A program made the position numbers and the translations under genes. DNA of 64,000 nt. Source: Klebsiella planticola ATCC 33531. GTDB lineage: Bacteria; Pseudomonadota; Gammaproteobacteria; Enterobacterales; Enterobacteriaceae. Positions 33,401-41,789 of the stretch are shown here, one piece after another. Numbering within the stretch: the stretch's first letter is position 1; each line of letters opens with the position of its first letter. The notes beneath the pieces are model-generated. The model searched no databases. It saw only the letters and a program-made list of their open reading frames with translations, and was not told the DNA's origin. The DNA is taken from the NCBI RefSeq assembly GCF_000735435.1, contig NZ_JMPP01000070.1, forward strand, positions 1 to 64,000, read 5' to 3'.

Positions 33401-34045
33401 TCAACGCTCAGTCCCTCTTCTGATGCACCAGGCATCTGCCGGCAACCGATCCAGCAACGCGCGTCGGTATCTGTTCGGCACCCCCTGACCAGCCACGAGG
33501 TCAGCAATCAGGACCGATATGGCGGAAATCAACAGCACGTAGTGAAGGACGATGCCGGCCAGCTGTACAAGCTCTGTTGCGGGCATAGTTCGCAGGGCGG
33601 TCACCAGACGGATACCGTCCTGCGGAAATCCCCAGACCAGGAAGCCGGCGCCCGTCAGTATCGCTGCTGGCGCATAAAGGCATCCCCGGGAGACAAGCCG
33701 GACCACCAGGCCGATAAGGTCATGCATCTGCTGGCGATACACTTCACCGTCCTGGAGAATTTCCCATTCCAGCCGGGCTTTCTCGTGGTGCGGCAGCATG
33801 GCCACCACCTGAACACCATCACGGATACAGACCAGCGGTGAAACCTCCAGCGTTCTCATTTGGTCGGTATGACGGGTGTACAGCGCCAGACCGGCCCAGA
33901 ACAGCGCAACCGGCAGCATCACCAGAAGGGGGCCTGCCCATGCGGGAAAAGACGGGTATAAGAGTGTCAGAAAGAGCGCCAGCGCGCCCCCGTACAAATA
34001 ACAGAATAATTGCTGTTCAGTGCGCAGGGTGAAATATCGGAACAT
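33401..34045 (-). CDS. Multi-pass inner-membrane protein, finO-distal
   Basis: The 214-residue protein has four predicted membrane helices (about residues 14-32, 36-55, 118-140 and 158-185), with a cytoplasmic or periplasmic loop around MLPHHEKARLEWEILQDGEVYRQQ. AAAGGA precedes the ATG at good spacing. The family was not recognised. Similar membrane genes occupy the space after finO in some F-type plasmids. The 150 bases downstream hold nothing visible. Confidence 0.6.
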   Translation of the reverse strand: MFRYFTLRTEQQLFCYLYGGALALFLTLLYPSFPAWAGPLLVMLPVALFWAGLALYTRHTDQMRTLEVSPLVCIRDGVQVVAMLPHHEKARLEWEILQDGEVYRQQMHDLIGLVVRLVSRGCLYAPAAILTGAGFLVWGFPQDGIRLVTALRTMPATELVQLAGIVLHYVLLISAISVLIADLVAGQGVPNRYRRALLDRLPADAWCIRRGTER

Positions 34046-34083
34046 AAACTCAGTCCTTTAAAAATAAACTGGATTAAAAAATA

Positions 34084-34869
34084 TTAATGACGGGATTTAT
34101 TGATTGCAGACTGAATATTCTCTGCTTCGGTCATTCCGGTAAATACTGTGATGTTTTCAGCCGTCGCGCCTTTTACCGGCAGCACAATAATTCCGGGTGT
34201 TCCGGTTAATCCTGTCTCCGTGGCAATATCATTAATATTCTTCAGCGTGGTGTTAATCTCTTCAATGGTCTGCGGTTGAAATGAAATTCCCCCCGATGTC
34301 TTTTCAATATCTCCCTTCGTCAGCTTCCCTTCATTCAGGCCTGTCCCGTACAGACCATTGTGATATTTAAGATAGGCCTCCGCTCCTTGCTCTTTCCAGA
34401 CCTGCAGACCTGTTTTCGCTGCCAGCAGTGACGCTGGCCACCGACTGCCGAAAACCGGCCATTCCATAAAGAAATAGCGCACCTTCGTGTTGTTCTTTAT
34501 GACCTTCTCCAGCTCGGGTGCAAACCGGCTGCACCAGATGCACTGATAGTCGAAGAATTCGACCACCATCACATCCCCGTCCGCAGGCCCCCAGGACGGG
34601 ATAGTTTTATCGCCCAGTATTTTCGCCTGCTGCGCCAGCGCAGCGGATGTCAGCCCCCGGCTTTGTTTTTCCTCCTGCTCCTGCTGAAGTTTCTCGCTCA
34701 TCTGAATCAGTATTTCAGGATGAGCACGCAAATAATCGGCCGCTATTTCTCCGATTCTTTTTTCCTGGATGACGGAGAAAGTCTTTTCTGTCTCAGGCTC
34801 TTGAGCAACGCTGTTATTAACAAAGGTGGCGAAAATAAATGGAAGCAGCAAATATATTTTACGTTTCAT
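34084..34869 (-). CDS. Periplasmic DsbA/DsbC-like thiol oxidoreductase
   Basis: The start at 34869, after AAAGGA, exposes a signal peptide (MKRKIYLLLPFIFATFVNNSVAQ). The 261-residue product then has a helical dimerisation-like region and a thioredoxin-fold domain with active site FFDYQCIWCSRF (CxxC near residue 113). The cis-proline loop is TGLTGTPGIIVLP. This resembles Com1/ScsC/BdbD-like proteins. It probably helps fold disulfide-rich transfer proteins such as TraN and TraU, which is inference from context. Confidence 0.85.
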   Translation of the reverse strand: MKRKIYLLLPFIFATFVNNSVAQEPETEKTFSVIQEKRIGEIAADYLRAHPEILIQMSEKLQQEQEEKQSRGLTSAALAQQAKILGDKTIPSWGPADGDVMVVEFFDYQCIWCSRFAPELEKVIKNNTKVRYFFMEWPVFGSRWPASLLAAKTGLQVWKEQGAEAYLKYHNGLYGTGLNEGKLTKGDIEKTSGGISFQPQTIEEINTTLKNINDIATETGLTGTPGIIVLPVKGATAENITVFTGMTEAENIQSAINKSRH

Positions 34870-34980
34870 TTTTATTCCTTTAAAAGTTTCAGTGTAGATA
34901 AAAGAATGCCCGACTGCTAAAGAGGTTAAATTCTTTAGCAGGAGCATTTACAGGTAAATTTATTTGTGGCAGAGAATGAA

Positions 34981-35568
34981 TTAAAGCGTCTGACTCTGTA
35001 TTCGGGCACTCAGGCGGCTCTGGCGCACTCTCCGTTCACGGGCATAGTTTTCTTCTTCTGGCGTCACGGTCGCCACAATATTTCCCTGCAGGTCATACCG
35101 GGGAGCGCCAGCCTGCATCAGGGAAAGATACTCTTCTGAACGCGTCAGGCTTTTCAGGCACTTAAGCACCTGTTTATGCGACAGCGGGAGGTTGCGTTGC
35201 GTAATGTCCGCAAACAGATGATCACGCATCCCCGTCGCCAGCAGACGTGGCACATTACCGTCGAACAACTGTGGCCAGAACGCCTTCAAAGTCATGATGG
35301 CCTGTTCCGGCGGCAGCAGGCGCAGATATCGGACCGGAGGCGGTGGCTTTACCGCGTTGACCACCGGCGCAGATTCACGTGCTGCGGCTTCGTCAGCCTT
35401 TTTGGCCCGCTCCAGCTTCTCCTTCTTTACCTTCCAGGCCGGAGGCGTCGTGACCACCACCACTTTTTTACGCCGTACCACTACGGGCGTCTCAGGGGTT
35501 CCGGTCGCCGCGGTATCCGCTGCCGGCTTTCTTTTCAGACTCAGTACAGGGCGTTTTTCTTCAGTCAT
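34981..35568 (-). CDS. finO: Fertility inhibition protein FinO
   Basis: The 195-residue RNA chaperone begins MTEEKRPVLSLKRKPA like F/R1 FinO. It has the basic helical arm (VTTPPAWKVKKEKLERAKK, about residues 38-57) and the globular FinO/ProQ domain (about 85-185: LKAFWPQLFDGNVPRLLATGMRD, QRNLPLSHKQVLKCLKSLTRSEEYL). FinO stabilises FinP and promotes its pairing with traJ mRNA, so transfer should be repressed in this plasmid. The gene is intact. The arm is somewhat longer than in F. Confidence 0.95.
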   Translation of the reverse strand: MTEEKRPVLSLKRKPAADTAATGTPETPVVVRRKKVVVVTTPPAWKVKKEKLERAKKADEAAARESAPVVNAVKPPPPVRYLRLLPPEQAIMTLKAFWPQLFDGNVPRLLATGMRDHLFADITQRNLPLSHKQVLKCLKSLTRSEEYLSLMQAGAPRYDLQGNIVATVTPEEENYARERRVRQSRLSARIQSQTL

Positions 35569-35685
35569 AACAAGGTTTTTTATCTGACAGGAACCAGACT
35601 ATAAGATACGTGAACACGGTCAAAAGCGCATCCTTTCAGGGCGTAGGCCCCGTTTATCCTAATATTAGATGTCTGCGCAATTGCT

Positions 35686-35711
35686 GCCCGGACTGATGTC
35701 CGGGCTTTTTT
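35686..35711 (+). terminator. Terminator-like hairpin between traX and finO
   Basis: GCCCGGAC-TGAT-GTCCGGGC is a perfect 8-bp stem with six T on the plus strand. In the direction of the tra mRNA the T run precedes rather than follows the stem, so it may act as an mRNA stability element there. Confidence 0.55.
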
Positions 35712-36435
35712 ACATCGAGACAACGATACCCAGCACCGCCAGATGCACGGCATAGAACATCACGAAGAAATGACGTGGCCAGAAACGTTTCACACGTTCC
35801 CCGGCAGATGAACACACCATCAATGCCAGCAGCGCAATGGTCAACCCGGCCACCGACTCACTCACGTCGTTCGGGTTCATCAATAACACCATGATGGCCC
35901 ACAGCACGCCGTATCCCAGCCGTTCCGTAGCACGTTCTGCCCGACAGAGAAACCAGCCGGCGATAAGCATGCCCACCCCGGCCGCACCGTAGCTGCCGGA
36001 TGACAGCGGTATCCACGCCGCCAGGAGTGTCATGGCCAGCAGAACATATTGCCGGGAAGGCTGGCTGAACCACCGCAGGGCCTGGCCGGTCACCGCAAAG
36101 GCAAACAGAATATTCCCCGTGTACCACGGATATCCAATCAGCATAAAAGACACCTGGGCGACCAACGCCCAGCCCCACAGACTGTTCAGCTGCGACTGGC
36201 GAATTTGGCCGTGCCGCGCCAGGTTCACCCCCCACACCAGACCGAACAGCGGAAAACATCCCCGCCCCAGCAGGCGCATGATCTCGTTATTGTGGGCCAG
36301 CAATAAGCCTGCATGGTCGGTGACCATCAGGACCAGGGCCACCGTTTTAATCATATCCGTCTGCCCGGGCGTCCAGGTCAGGAGTGCCTGCAGCCAGCGG
36401 TCAGCGGCACTGAGGCGCATTACATGTGTTGTCAT
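35710..36435 (-). CDS. traX: TraX, pilin N-acetylase
   Basis: The 241-residue inner-membrane protein of the TraX family N-acetylates F-type pilin. Visible landmarks are TPGQTDMIKTVALVLMVTDHAGLLL (about residues 22-46), LGRGCFPLFGLVWGVNLARHG and several further hydrophobic segments. AAAAAGGAC precedes the ATG. It stands between traI and finO as in F. Confidence 0.92.
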   Translation of the reverse strand: MTTHVMRLSAADRWLQALLTWTPGQTDMIKTVALVLMVTDHAGLLLAHNNEIMRLLGRGCFPLFGLVWGVNLARHGQIRQSQLNSLWGWALVAQVSFMLIGYPWYTGNILFAFAVTGQALRWFSQPSRQYVLLAMTLLAAWIPLSSGSYGAAGVGMLIAGWFLCRAERATERLGYGVLWAIMVLLMNPNDVSESVAGLTIALLALMVCSSAGERVKRFWPRHFFVMFYAVHLAVLGIVVSM

Positions 36436-36464
36436 CTTTATGTCCTTTTTATCCCTTACATCGC

Positions 36465-36509
36465 GCCCCGGCAGGGTGCCCGATTTTTAATCGGGAAGGA
36501 TGCCGGGGC
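36465..36509. repeat. Nested inverted repeat between traI and traX
   Basis: Outer arms GCCCCGGC (36465) and GCCGGGGC (36502) enclose inner arms CCCGATT (36479) and AATCGGG (36489), giving a two-tier hairpin in the ~90-base traI-traX gap. There is no T tract after it in the mRNA sense. It probably acts as an attenuator or RNA-processing structure. Confidence 0.6.
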
Positions 36510-36527
36510 AGACAAGCCGCAGGCGCG

Positions 36528-39500
36528 TCAGTCGCCCCCGAGCGTTTTCTCACGATTGAGATCACGAACCATATCGCGCTCCATCTGCTGCAGGCGCTCC
36601 CGCTGAAGGCTCTCCTGAGCCACCTGCTGAACGGCCGCTTCCTGTTTCCGGGTCTGTGGATCGTCGGGCAGGGTCATCTTCTCTTCACCCGGTTTTTCGC
36701 GCTCCAGACCGCGAATTACGTCTCCGATGACCTCTTTTACCCGGTCTTCAGATTCGCCGGCTTTACGCCCGTCCCCGGCCACTTCCCGGGCAGTCTGTTC
36801 CGCCTGTTTCTCCATATTCTGACGCTGCGCCTCTTCCGCGGCCCGCTGTGCCAGCACTTCTGGCGGAAGCGGAATGTCAGTTCCTGCCGCCTCCGGTGAA
36901 ACTACCGGTATCGGATCTGCCCAGACGCGTCCGCCGGTGATGGCGCCCGGATTCCAGGGGCGGTCATCGCCAGCAAGGCGCACTACCACGCCGCTGTCAG
37001 GGTTATCGCGGGCGACCCTGACGCCCTCTCCCATATTCCCGGCCAGCAGGCTCTCGCCGTTCCGGCTCCCCTGCAGCGCCACAAAGCGGGCATCTTCATT
37101 GCCCATCACCCGTCCCTCGCCCCCCATCACCTGCAGGCGGCCGTCGCTGTCCGTCAGCGAACTGAGCCAGATCCCGGCTTCTTTCCCGTTCTTGTCATAC
37201 ACCGGCAGCGCCACGTGGGGCTGCGGATACTGTTTTCCGGGCGAAATGAATTTTCCGGGCGATATCCCCTTCGCAAGGCCGGACTGCTGCAGCGCCGCGC
37301 GGCCTGCCGCGGTTTCATTCATCGGTCGCGCACGGCTGAACAGCTGCTCCGCAGTGTGTACCGCCCGGTCATTACGCGGCGCAAGAATATCGTGCGCCGT
37401 CGCTTTCGAGGGCGAGGCATTAATTGCTTTTATCCAGCCCTCCCGGCTGTCGGTATAGACCTGAACATGCTGTTTCATACGCGATAACCCGACATAGGCG
37501 GATTCGAAGCTGGCCATCGCTTTTCGGCCCTCCGCCACGCCCTCCAGCGCGATGGCAAACGGTTCACTGGCCCCCTGGGCCCCGTGAGCGGTAATGGCAT
37601 ACGCCAGATCGATATGGCGTTGCGCCTCGTCGGCCTTCGGGTTCAGTGTTCGGGTGTTTTTGCCGTCTGATAACGTGACACTGTCACTGGAAATGGATTT
37701 TACCTCCCACACACTGTTGGCCACATATCCCCGTTCCGGATCACTCTTGCTGAAACGCATCCGGTCACCCTGAGACACCGTAATCTCTTCCCGGCGGTAG
37801 AGTGTGACGCCCTCAGCAGACGCCTCACGGGGAGAGATAAGCCGCTCTTTCCCGTCACCATCCATCAGGGTAATAAGCTGATTTTCCTTATCCACCCCTC
37901 CGATACGGTGGTAGGTATTGTCCACCAGGGCGACAGCCCCCTGATGAGCCACCCAGGTGGACAGTTTCCGCAACTCACCGTCGCGAATATTGCTCGTCAC
38001 GAACACCGGCAGGGTGATGTCTTCTTTGCCGGCTTCGCCGCTCGCCACCCTCTCATCATGGATCAGGCTGTTCAGCGCCCGGCGGTCGGCATTCAGGTGA
38101 GTGATAATCAACGACTGCGCCTGCGCCTCCGGGGTACGGCCGGTATAGTCTCTCACCAGGGCGTCATACAGCGTAGCGGGCTGACCTGCCGGCACGCTTT
38201 CGCCTTTCTTCAGTGCCTCCTGAATCGCCTTCTCCTGTGCCGGCGTAAACTCCATCACCGACTGCGCCGGTACCCACGCATCCGCCTTTCGCGGCACCTG
38301 CTCTGGAGTGACCTTTTCAATCGTTGCCAGCGCACTGTTGATATCCCGGTCAATCAGGCTGTAGACAGCTGGTCGCAGCTCAGGCACCTGGCGCACAATT
38401 TCTTTCATGATGGACACATCAGCAGCGCTGCGTTGCTGCATCAGCCTGAATGGCTGGCCCGGCGCGATGGACTGCAGCTGGTCGGTATCCCCGCTGAGTA
38501 CCGCCCGCCCTCCACCGGCAGCGATCAGCGACAGGGCCTTTGCCGTGTCGGCCAGCCCCACCATCGAGCTCTCGTCGAGCAGAAACAGCGTGTTGCTGAA
38601 ATCCGGTGTCTGCCCGTTACGTGCCAGCAGTTGCGTGTCATGCAGGAATGACGCTGTGGTCTGCGCATCCACGCCGGCGCTCTGCATTTCGCCTACCGCG
38701 CGATGGGTTGGCCCCAGGCCGACGACGCGCGGGCGGGTCTCTTCCGGCAGCAGGTTGATAGCGCTTGTCACCGCCCGGAACTGGGTGGTTTTCCCCACCC
38801 CCGCATAGCCCTGAACCAGTGTGAAGCGATCCGGGGTTTCCAGTATCATCCGGGTTGACGCGCGCTGACCGGATGTCAGGTCGGCCAGGATGTCGGCAGG
38901 GACACGGTTCATCAGGGGCGCGACCGCCTCCTTTCCTTCCAGCACCCGGGTCAGGATGCTTTTCTCAGCATCCCAGGTCTGACGGGAAATCAGCAGGTCG
39001 TTGCCGTGGCCCGGAGCCACCGGCACATGCAGCAAAGTACCTGCCTTAATCTGCGCCTGAATGGTCTTATCGATATCCGCCATCGGGACCTGACCGCCGC
39101 CGGTCTCGAGCGCGGTGGCCAGCAGCTGTGGACGCGTGAAGGTCAGGTCGTCGCTTTCCAGCAAGGGGACAGAAAGATGGATGACCTGCTCTGCCGGGGT
39201 ATGCAGCCCGGCCTTCTGCTGTGCGATGGCCGCATCGAGCGTTGACTCACCAGAACGGGCCTTCAGCTGCTCCGACACCACGCTGAAGGCAGTATGGCGC
39301 GCCAGCTTCTCCGTCGTCCGGGAAGCATCCTGCGCGGAGTAAAGACGGACATGGCTCCCGCTTTGTGCCAGCTGGTTCAGCGTGGCGTTATCCAGCTCCC
39401 GCTGCGTCACCGAGGCAAAGACGGTCGCCGTCTCGCTGACTGAGCGGCCGGGGCTCTCCACCCAGCCGTGTCCGACCTTGATACCGTCGAACGGACTGCT

Positions 39501-41789
39501 GCCGACAGAAAGCGACTGGGTGGTTTTCTGCCCGGGGCGCTGTACCGTCAGTTGCCCGTCCCCGGATTTGAGCACGGTGATGCTCTCACCTCCCTTCAGC
39601 CGTGTATCGGGGATTTTTCCCAGCACGGCCAGACGCTCCCCTTCCGCCACCGGCAGTTTATCGGCCCGGAACAGCGTCCACTGGCTGTCTACGGCGGAAA
39701 CTTTCATATCCAGGCGTTCCCCCTCTTTGTCCTTCAGGGTCAGCATGTTGCTGCTGGCGGTCACCCGGTCAATGACAAAGCGGTCATGCTTCCGGGTCTC
39801 CGGGTCCCACCGCTCCATCACCATCCCTTCGCGGTAATAATCCCGCACGCCCCGGCTTTTACTGTCCAGCCACACCGGCGCCAGCGCGGTGACCGTCATC
39901 TCCTTCTCTCCGAGCACACCTTCATTTTTGAGGGTGTCGCGGATAACGCTGTTGAGCACATTCTGTTCACGCGTCCCGCTGATTTGCGCCACGCTTTCCT
40001 GTCCCTCACGCACGCTGGCGGCAAACTCTTGCGCCAGCCGGCCGTAGCGTGCCCCTTTGTCCGGCTCACTGATGATGTCTGCCGTCACCTGATGCCCCCC
40101 CTGCCAGCGATAGGTATTGACGCCGCTGTCCTTCAGAACCGTCAGCGCACTCCCCGTCCCGCTGCGTTTGCCGCTGTCAGAAAGCAGAACCTGAACGTTA
40201 TGACGCATCGCGCCGTCGAGCAGGGAAATCGTCTCTTTCAGGCTCAGCTTCTCCGCCTGGTCAACGATAAGCGTCCCCCCAGGGATAAACGCGGTCCCGT
40301 CCTGCAGGGCGGATTTACCGGTCACCGTCTCCCCGGCCAGCCGCGCATCCCCGGCGAGAAAGTCCCGGGAGCGGTTATCAGCAGCAAGAATATGTACGTC
40401 GCGTCCCTGCTCCCGGGCCATGAGGGTCAGCTCGGCCACCCGCTCCCGCTGACCTGCCGCGCCACCCTGCCCGGAGACAATCCCCATCGCCGGCCGGTCC
40501 TGCGCCAGCACGCTAACCGCATCGCTGAAGGGGACCTGACGGACAACAGACGCATCCGGCGTGACAGAGACGTGGTTCTGGCGCTGAACTTCCTGGCTCA
40601 GCGCTTTCACGGAGAGCTCATCCAGCACGTGGATATTCGAGGTGAAGAGACCTTTTTCCCGGTCAAGAGGAATAAGCTGCTCGCGCTCGATCGCCGCATC
40701 GATACCCGCTCTGGCCTGCTCAAACACACCGGGTTTTGCTTCCAGCTGGCTGACTGTGCGGGCCAGCAGGTCGGCGTAGGTGAACTGCACCTTCCGGTCG
40801 CTGAGACCGGCAATGGCTTTCGTGACCACGTCGCTGATATCAGGGCCGTCCGTTTTCACCGGACTGACAGGCGCACTGGCGAGCTCTGCTGCGCGCTTAT
40901 CGGCATCCTCGCGGTAGCTGCGCATATCAAACCCGGTCTCCTTCATCGTGTTCATCCATTCCACCATCTTCTCGGCCGGGTCGATGGCTGCTTTGGATTT
41001 GCGGGTATCGAGGGCGGCCACATCCCGTGACTTCAGAGAAGCGTCAGGACCCGCAGCCTCCCTGACCTCCTGAGTGCGTGTGGAAAACGGCTCGACCGGA
41101 ACCTCGTTCATCTCCCACATGCCGTGTTTGCCCACGACTTCGGTTTTGTAGCCAAGTATCTCAACGAGAGGTTTGAGCTCCTCCCGGTAGATTTTCCCGA
41201 AGGCTATCTGGTTCGCGTACACATTCTCGATAAAGCCCGTTTTCCCGACTGTATCAGTGCCAAGAGACTGCCACTTGTCCCCGTTCTGCGTCGCATTCAT
41301 GACGACGGCGTGAGTGTGCAACTGGGGCTCCTCGTTACGGTTCGTGTCGTGGGTGAATTTCGCCACAATAAGGTTACCGGTCAGCACAGTTTCGCTTTTT
41401 CCATCGGTCATCACGCGGGTGGCGGCCAGCGTTTCCACCTGCTGTAGCGCTTTTGTCACCGCCTGGTTATGGGCGTCAATAAGTCTTTTGTCTCCCCCCA
41501 GCATCGCCATCACTGAGACACTTTTGGGCGCCGAAAAGGTCAGATCGTAACCCGGGCGGTGCTTGTTGGTGCCGTCCTGCATCCGGGTCAGGTCGCTGCC
41601 GTCCGGCAGCTTTCCTTTCAGAATCTCTGTGAACACGGCCTTGTCGACCGGCTTCCCTTCCAGACCCAGTGCCTCAGCCCCTTTTCCCTGCCAGCGCTCA
41701 TCCATGCTGCCGATAACGTAATAGTTATCCTTGTCCGTATAGTAGTTACCGGCGCTGCCCGCCGATTTTACGGAGCCAATCGACATCAT
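36528..41789 (-). CDS. traI: TraI relaxase/helicase
   Basis: The 1753-residue protein is essentially the length of F TraI. The N-terminal relaxase has the catalytic tyrosines in SAGNYYTDKDNYYVIGS (about residues 10-26), GYDLTFSAPKSVS and the metal site EPQLHTHAVVMNA (about 155-167). A first, degenerate RecD2-like helicase region follows, then the active helicase with Walker A QGYAGVGKTTQF (about residue 993), Walker B FLLDESSMVG and the late motif DLAYAITAHGAQGAS. It ends with the conserved RLQQMERDMVRDL segment. It nicks oriT and unwinds the transferred strand. The ATG overlaps the traD stop. Confidence 0.97.
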   Translation of the reverse strand: MMSIGSVKSAGSAGNYYTDKDNYYVIGSMDERWQGKGAEALGLEGKPVDKAVFTEILKGKLPDGSDLTRMQDGTNKHRPGYDLTFSAPKSVSVMAMLGGDKRLIDAHNQAVTKALQQVETLAATRVMTDGKSETVLTGNLIVAKFTHDTNRNEEPQLHTHAVVMNATQNGDKWQSLGTDTVGKTGFIENVYANQIAFGKIYREELKPLVEILGYKTEVVGKHGMWEMNEVPVEPFSTRTQEVREAAGPDASLKSRDVAALDTRKSKAAIDPAEKMVEWMNTMKETGFDMRSYREDADKRAAELASAPVSPVKTDGPDISDVVTKAIAGLSDRKVQFTYADLLARTVSQLEAKPGVFEQARAGIDAAIEREQLIPLDREKGLFTSNIHVLDELSVKALSQEVQRQNHVSVTPDASVVRQVPFSDAVSVLAQDRPAMGIVSGQGGAAGQRERVAELTLMAREQGRDVHILAADNRSRDFLAGDARLAGETVTGKSALQDGTAFIPGGTLIVDQAEKLSLKETISLLDGAMRHNVQVLLSDSGKRSGTGSALTVLKDSGVNTYRWQGGHQVTADIISEPDKGARYGRLAQEFAASVREGQESVAQISGTREQNVLNSVIRDTLKNEGVLGEKEMTVTALAPVWLDSKSRGVRDYYREGMVMERWDPETRKHDRFVIDRVTASSNMLTLKDKEGERLDMKVSAVDSQWTLFRADKLPVAEGERLAVLGKIPDTRLKGGESITVLKSGDGQLTVQRPGQKTTQSLSVGSSPFDGIKVGHGWVESPGRSVSETATVFASVTQRELDNATLNQLAQSGSHVRLYSAQDASRTTEKLARHTAFSVVSEQLKARSGESTLDAAIAQQKAGLHTPAEQVIHLSVPLLESDDLTFTRPQLLATALETGGGQVPMADIDKTIQAQIKAGTLLHVPVAPGHGNDLLISRQTWDAEKSILTRVLEGKEAVAPLMNRVPADILADLTSGQRASTRMILETPDRFTLVQGYAGVGKTTQFRAVTSAINLLPEETRPRVVGLGPTHRAVGEMQSAGVDAQTTASFLHDTQLLARNGQTPDFSNTLFLLDESSMVGLADTAKALSLIAAGGGRAVLSGDTDQLQSIAPGQPFRLMQQRSAADVSIMKEIVRQVPELRPAVYSLIDRDINSALATIEKVTPEQVPRKADAWVPAQSVMEFTPAQEKAIQEALKKGESVPAGQPATLYDALVRDYTGRTPEAQAQSLIITHLNADRRALNSLIHDERVASGEAGKEDITLPVFVTSNIRDGELRKLSTWVAHQGAVALVDNTYHRIGGVDKENQLITLMDGDGKERLISPREASAEGVTLYRREEITVSQGDRMRFSKSDPERGYVANSVWEVKSISSDSVTLSDGKNTRTLNPKADEAQRHIDLAYAITAHGAQGASEPFAIALEGVAEGRKAMASFESAYVGLSRMKQHVQVYTDSREGWIKAINASPSKATAHDILAPRNDRAVHTAEQLFSRARPMNETAAGRAALQQSGLAKGISPGKFISPGKQYPQPHVALPVYDKNGKEAGIWLSSLTDSDGRLQVMGGEGRVMGNEDARFVALQGSRNGESLLAGNMGEGVRVARDNPDSGVVVRLAGDDRPWNPGAITGGRVWADPIPVVSPEAAGTDIPLPPEVLAQRAAEEAQRQNMEKQAEQTAREVAGDGRKAGESEDRVKEVIGDVIRGLEREKPGEEKMTLPDDPQTRKQEAAVQQVAQESLQRERLQQMERDMVRDLNREKTLGGD

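Noticed and set aside
39468..41030. Long plus-strand reading frame of about 520 codons
   Set aside because: It lies wholly antisense to the conserved TraI gene, has histidine/arginine/leucine-rich composition typical of a GC-rich reverse frame, and shows no domain or ribosome-binding site.
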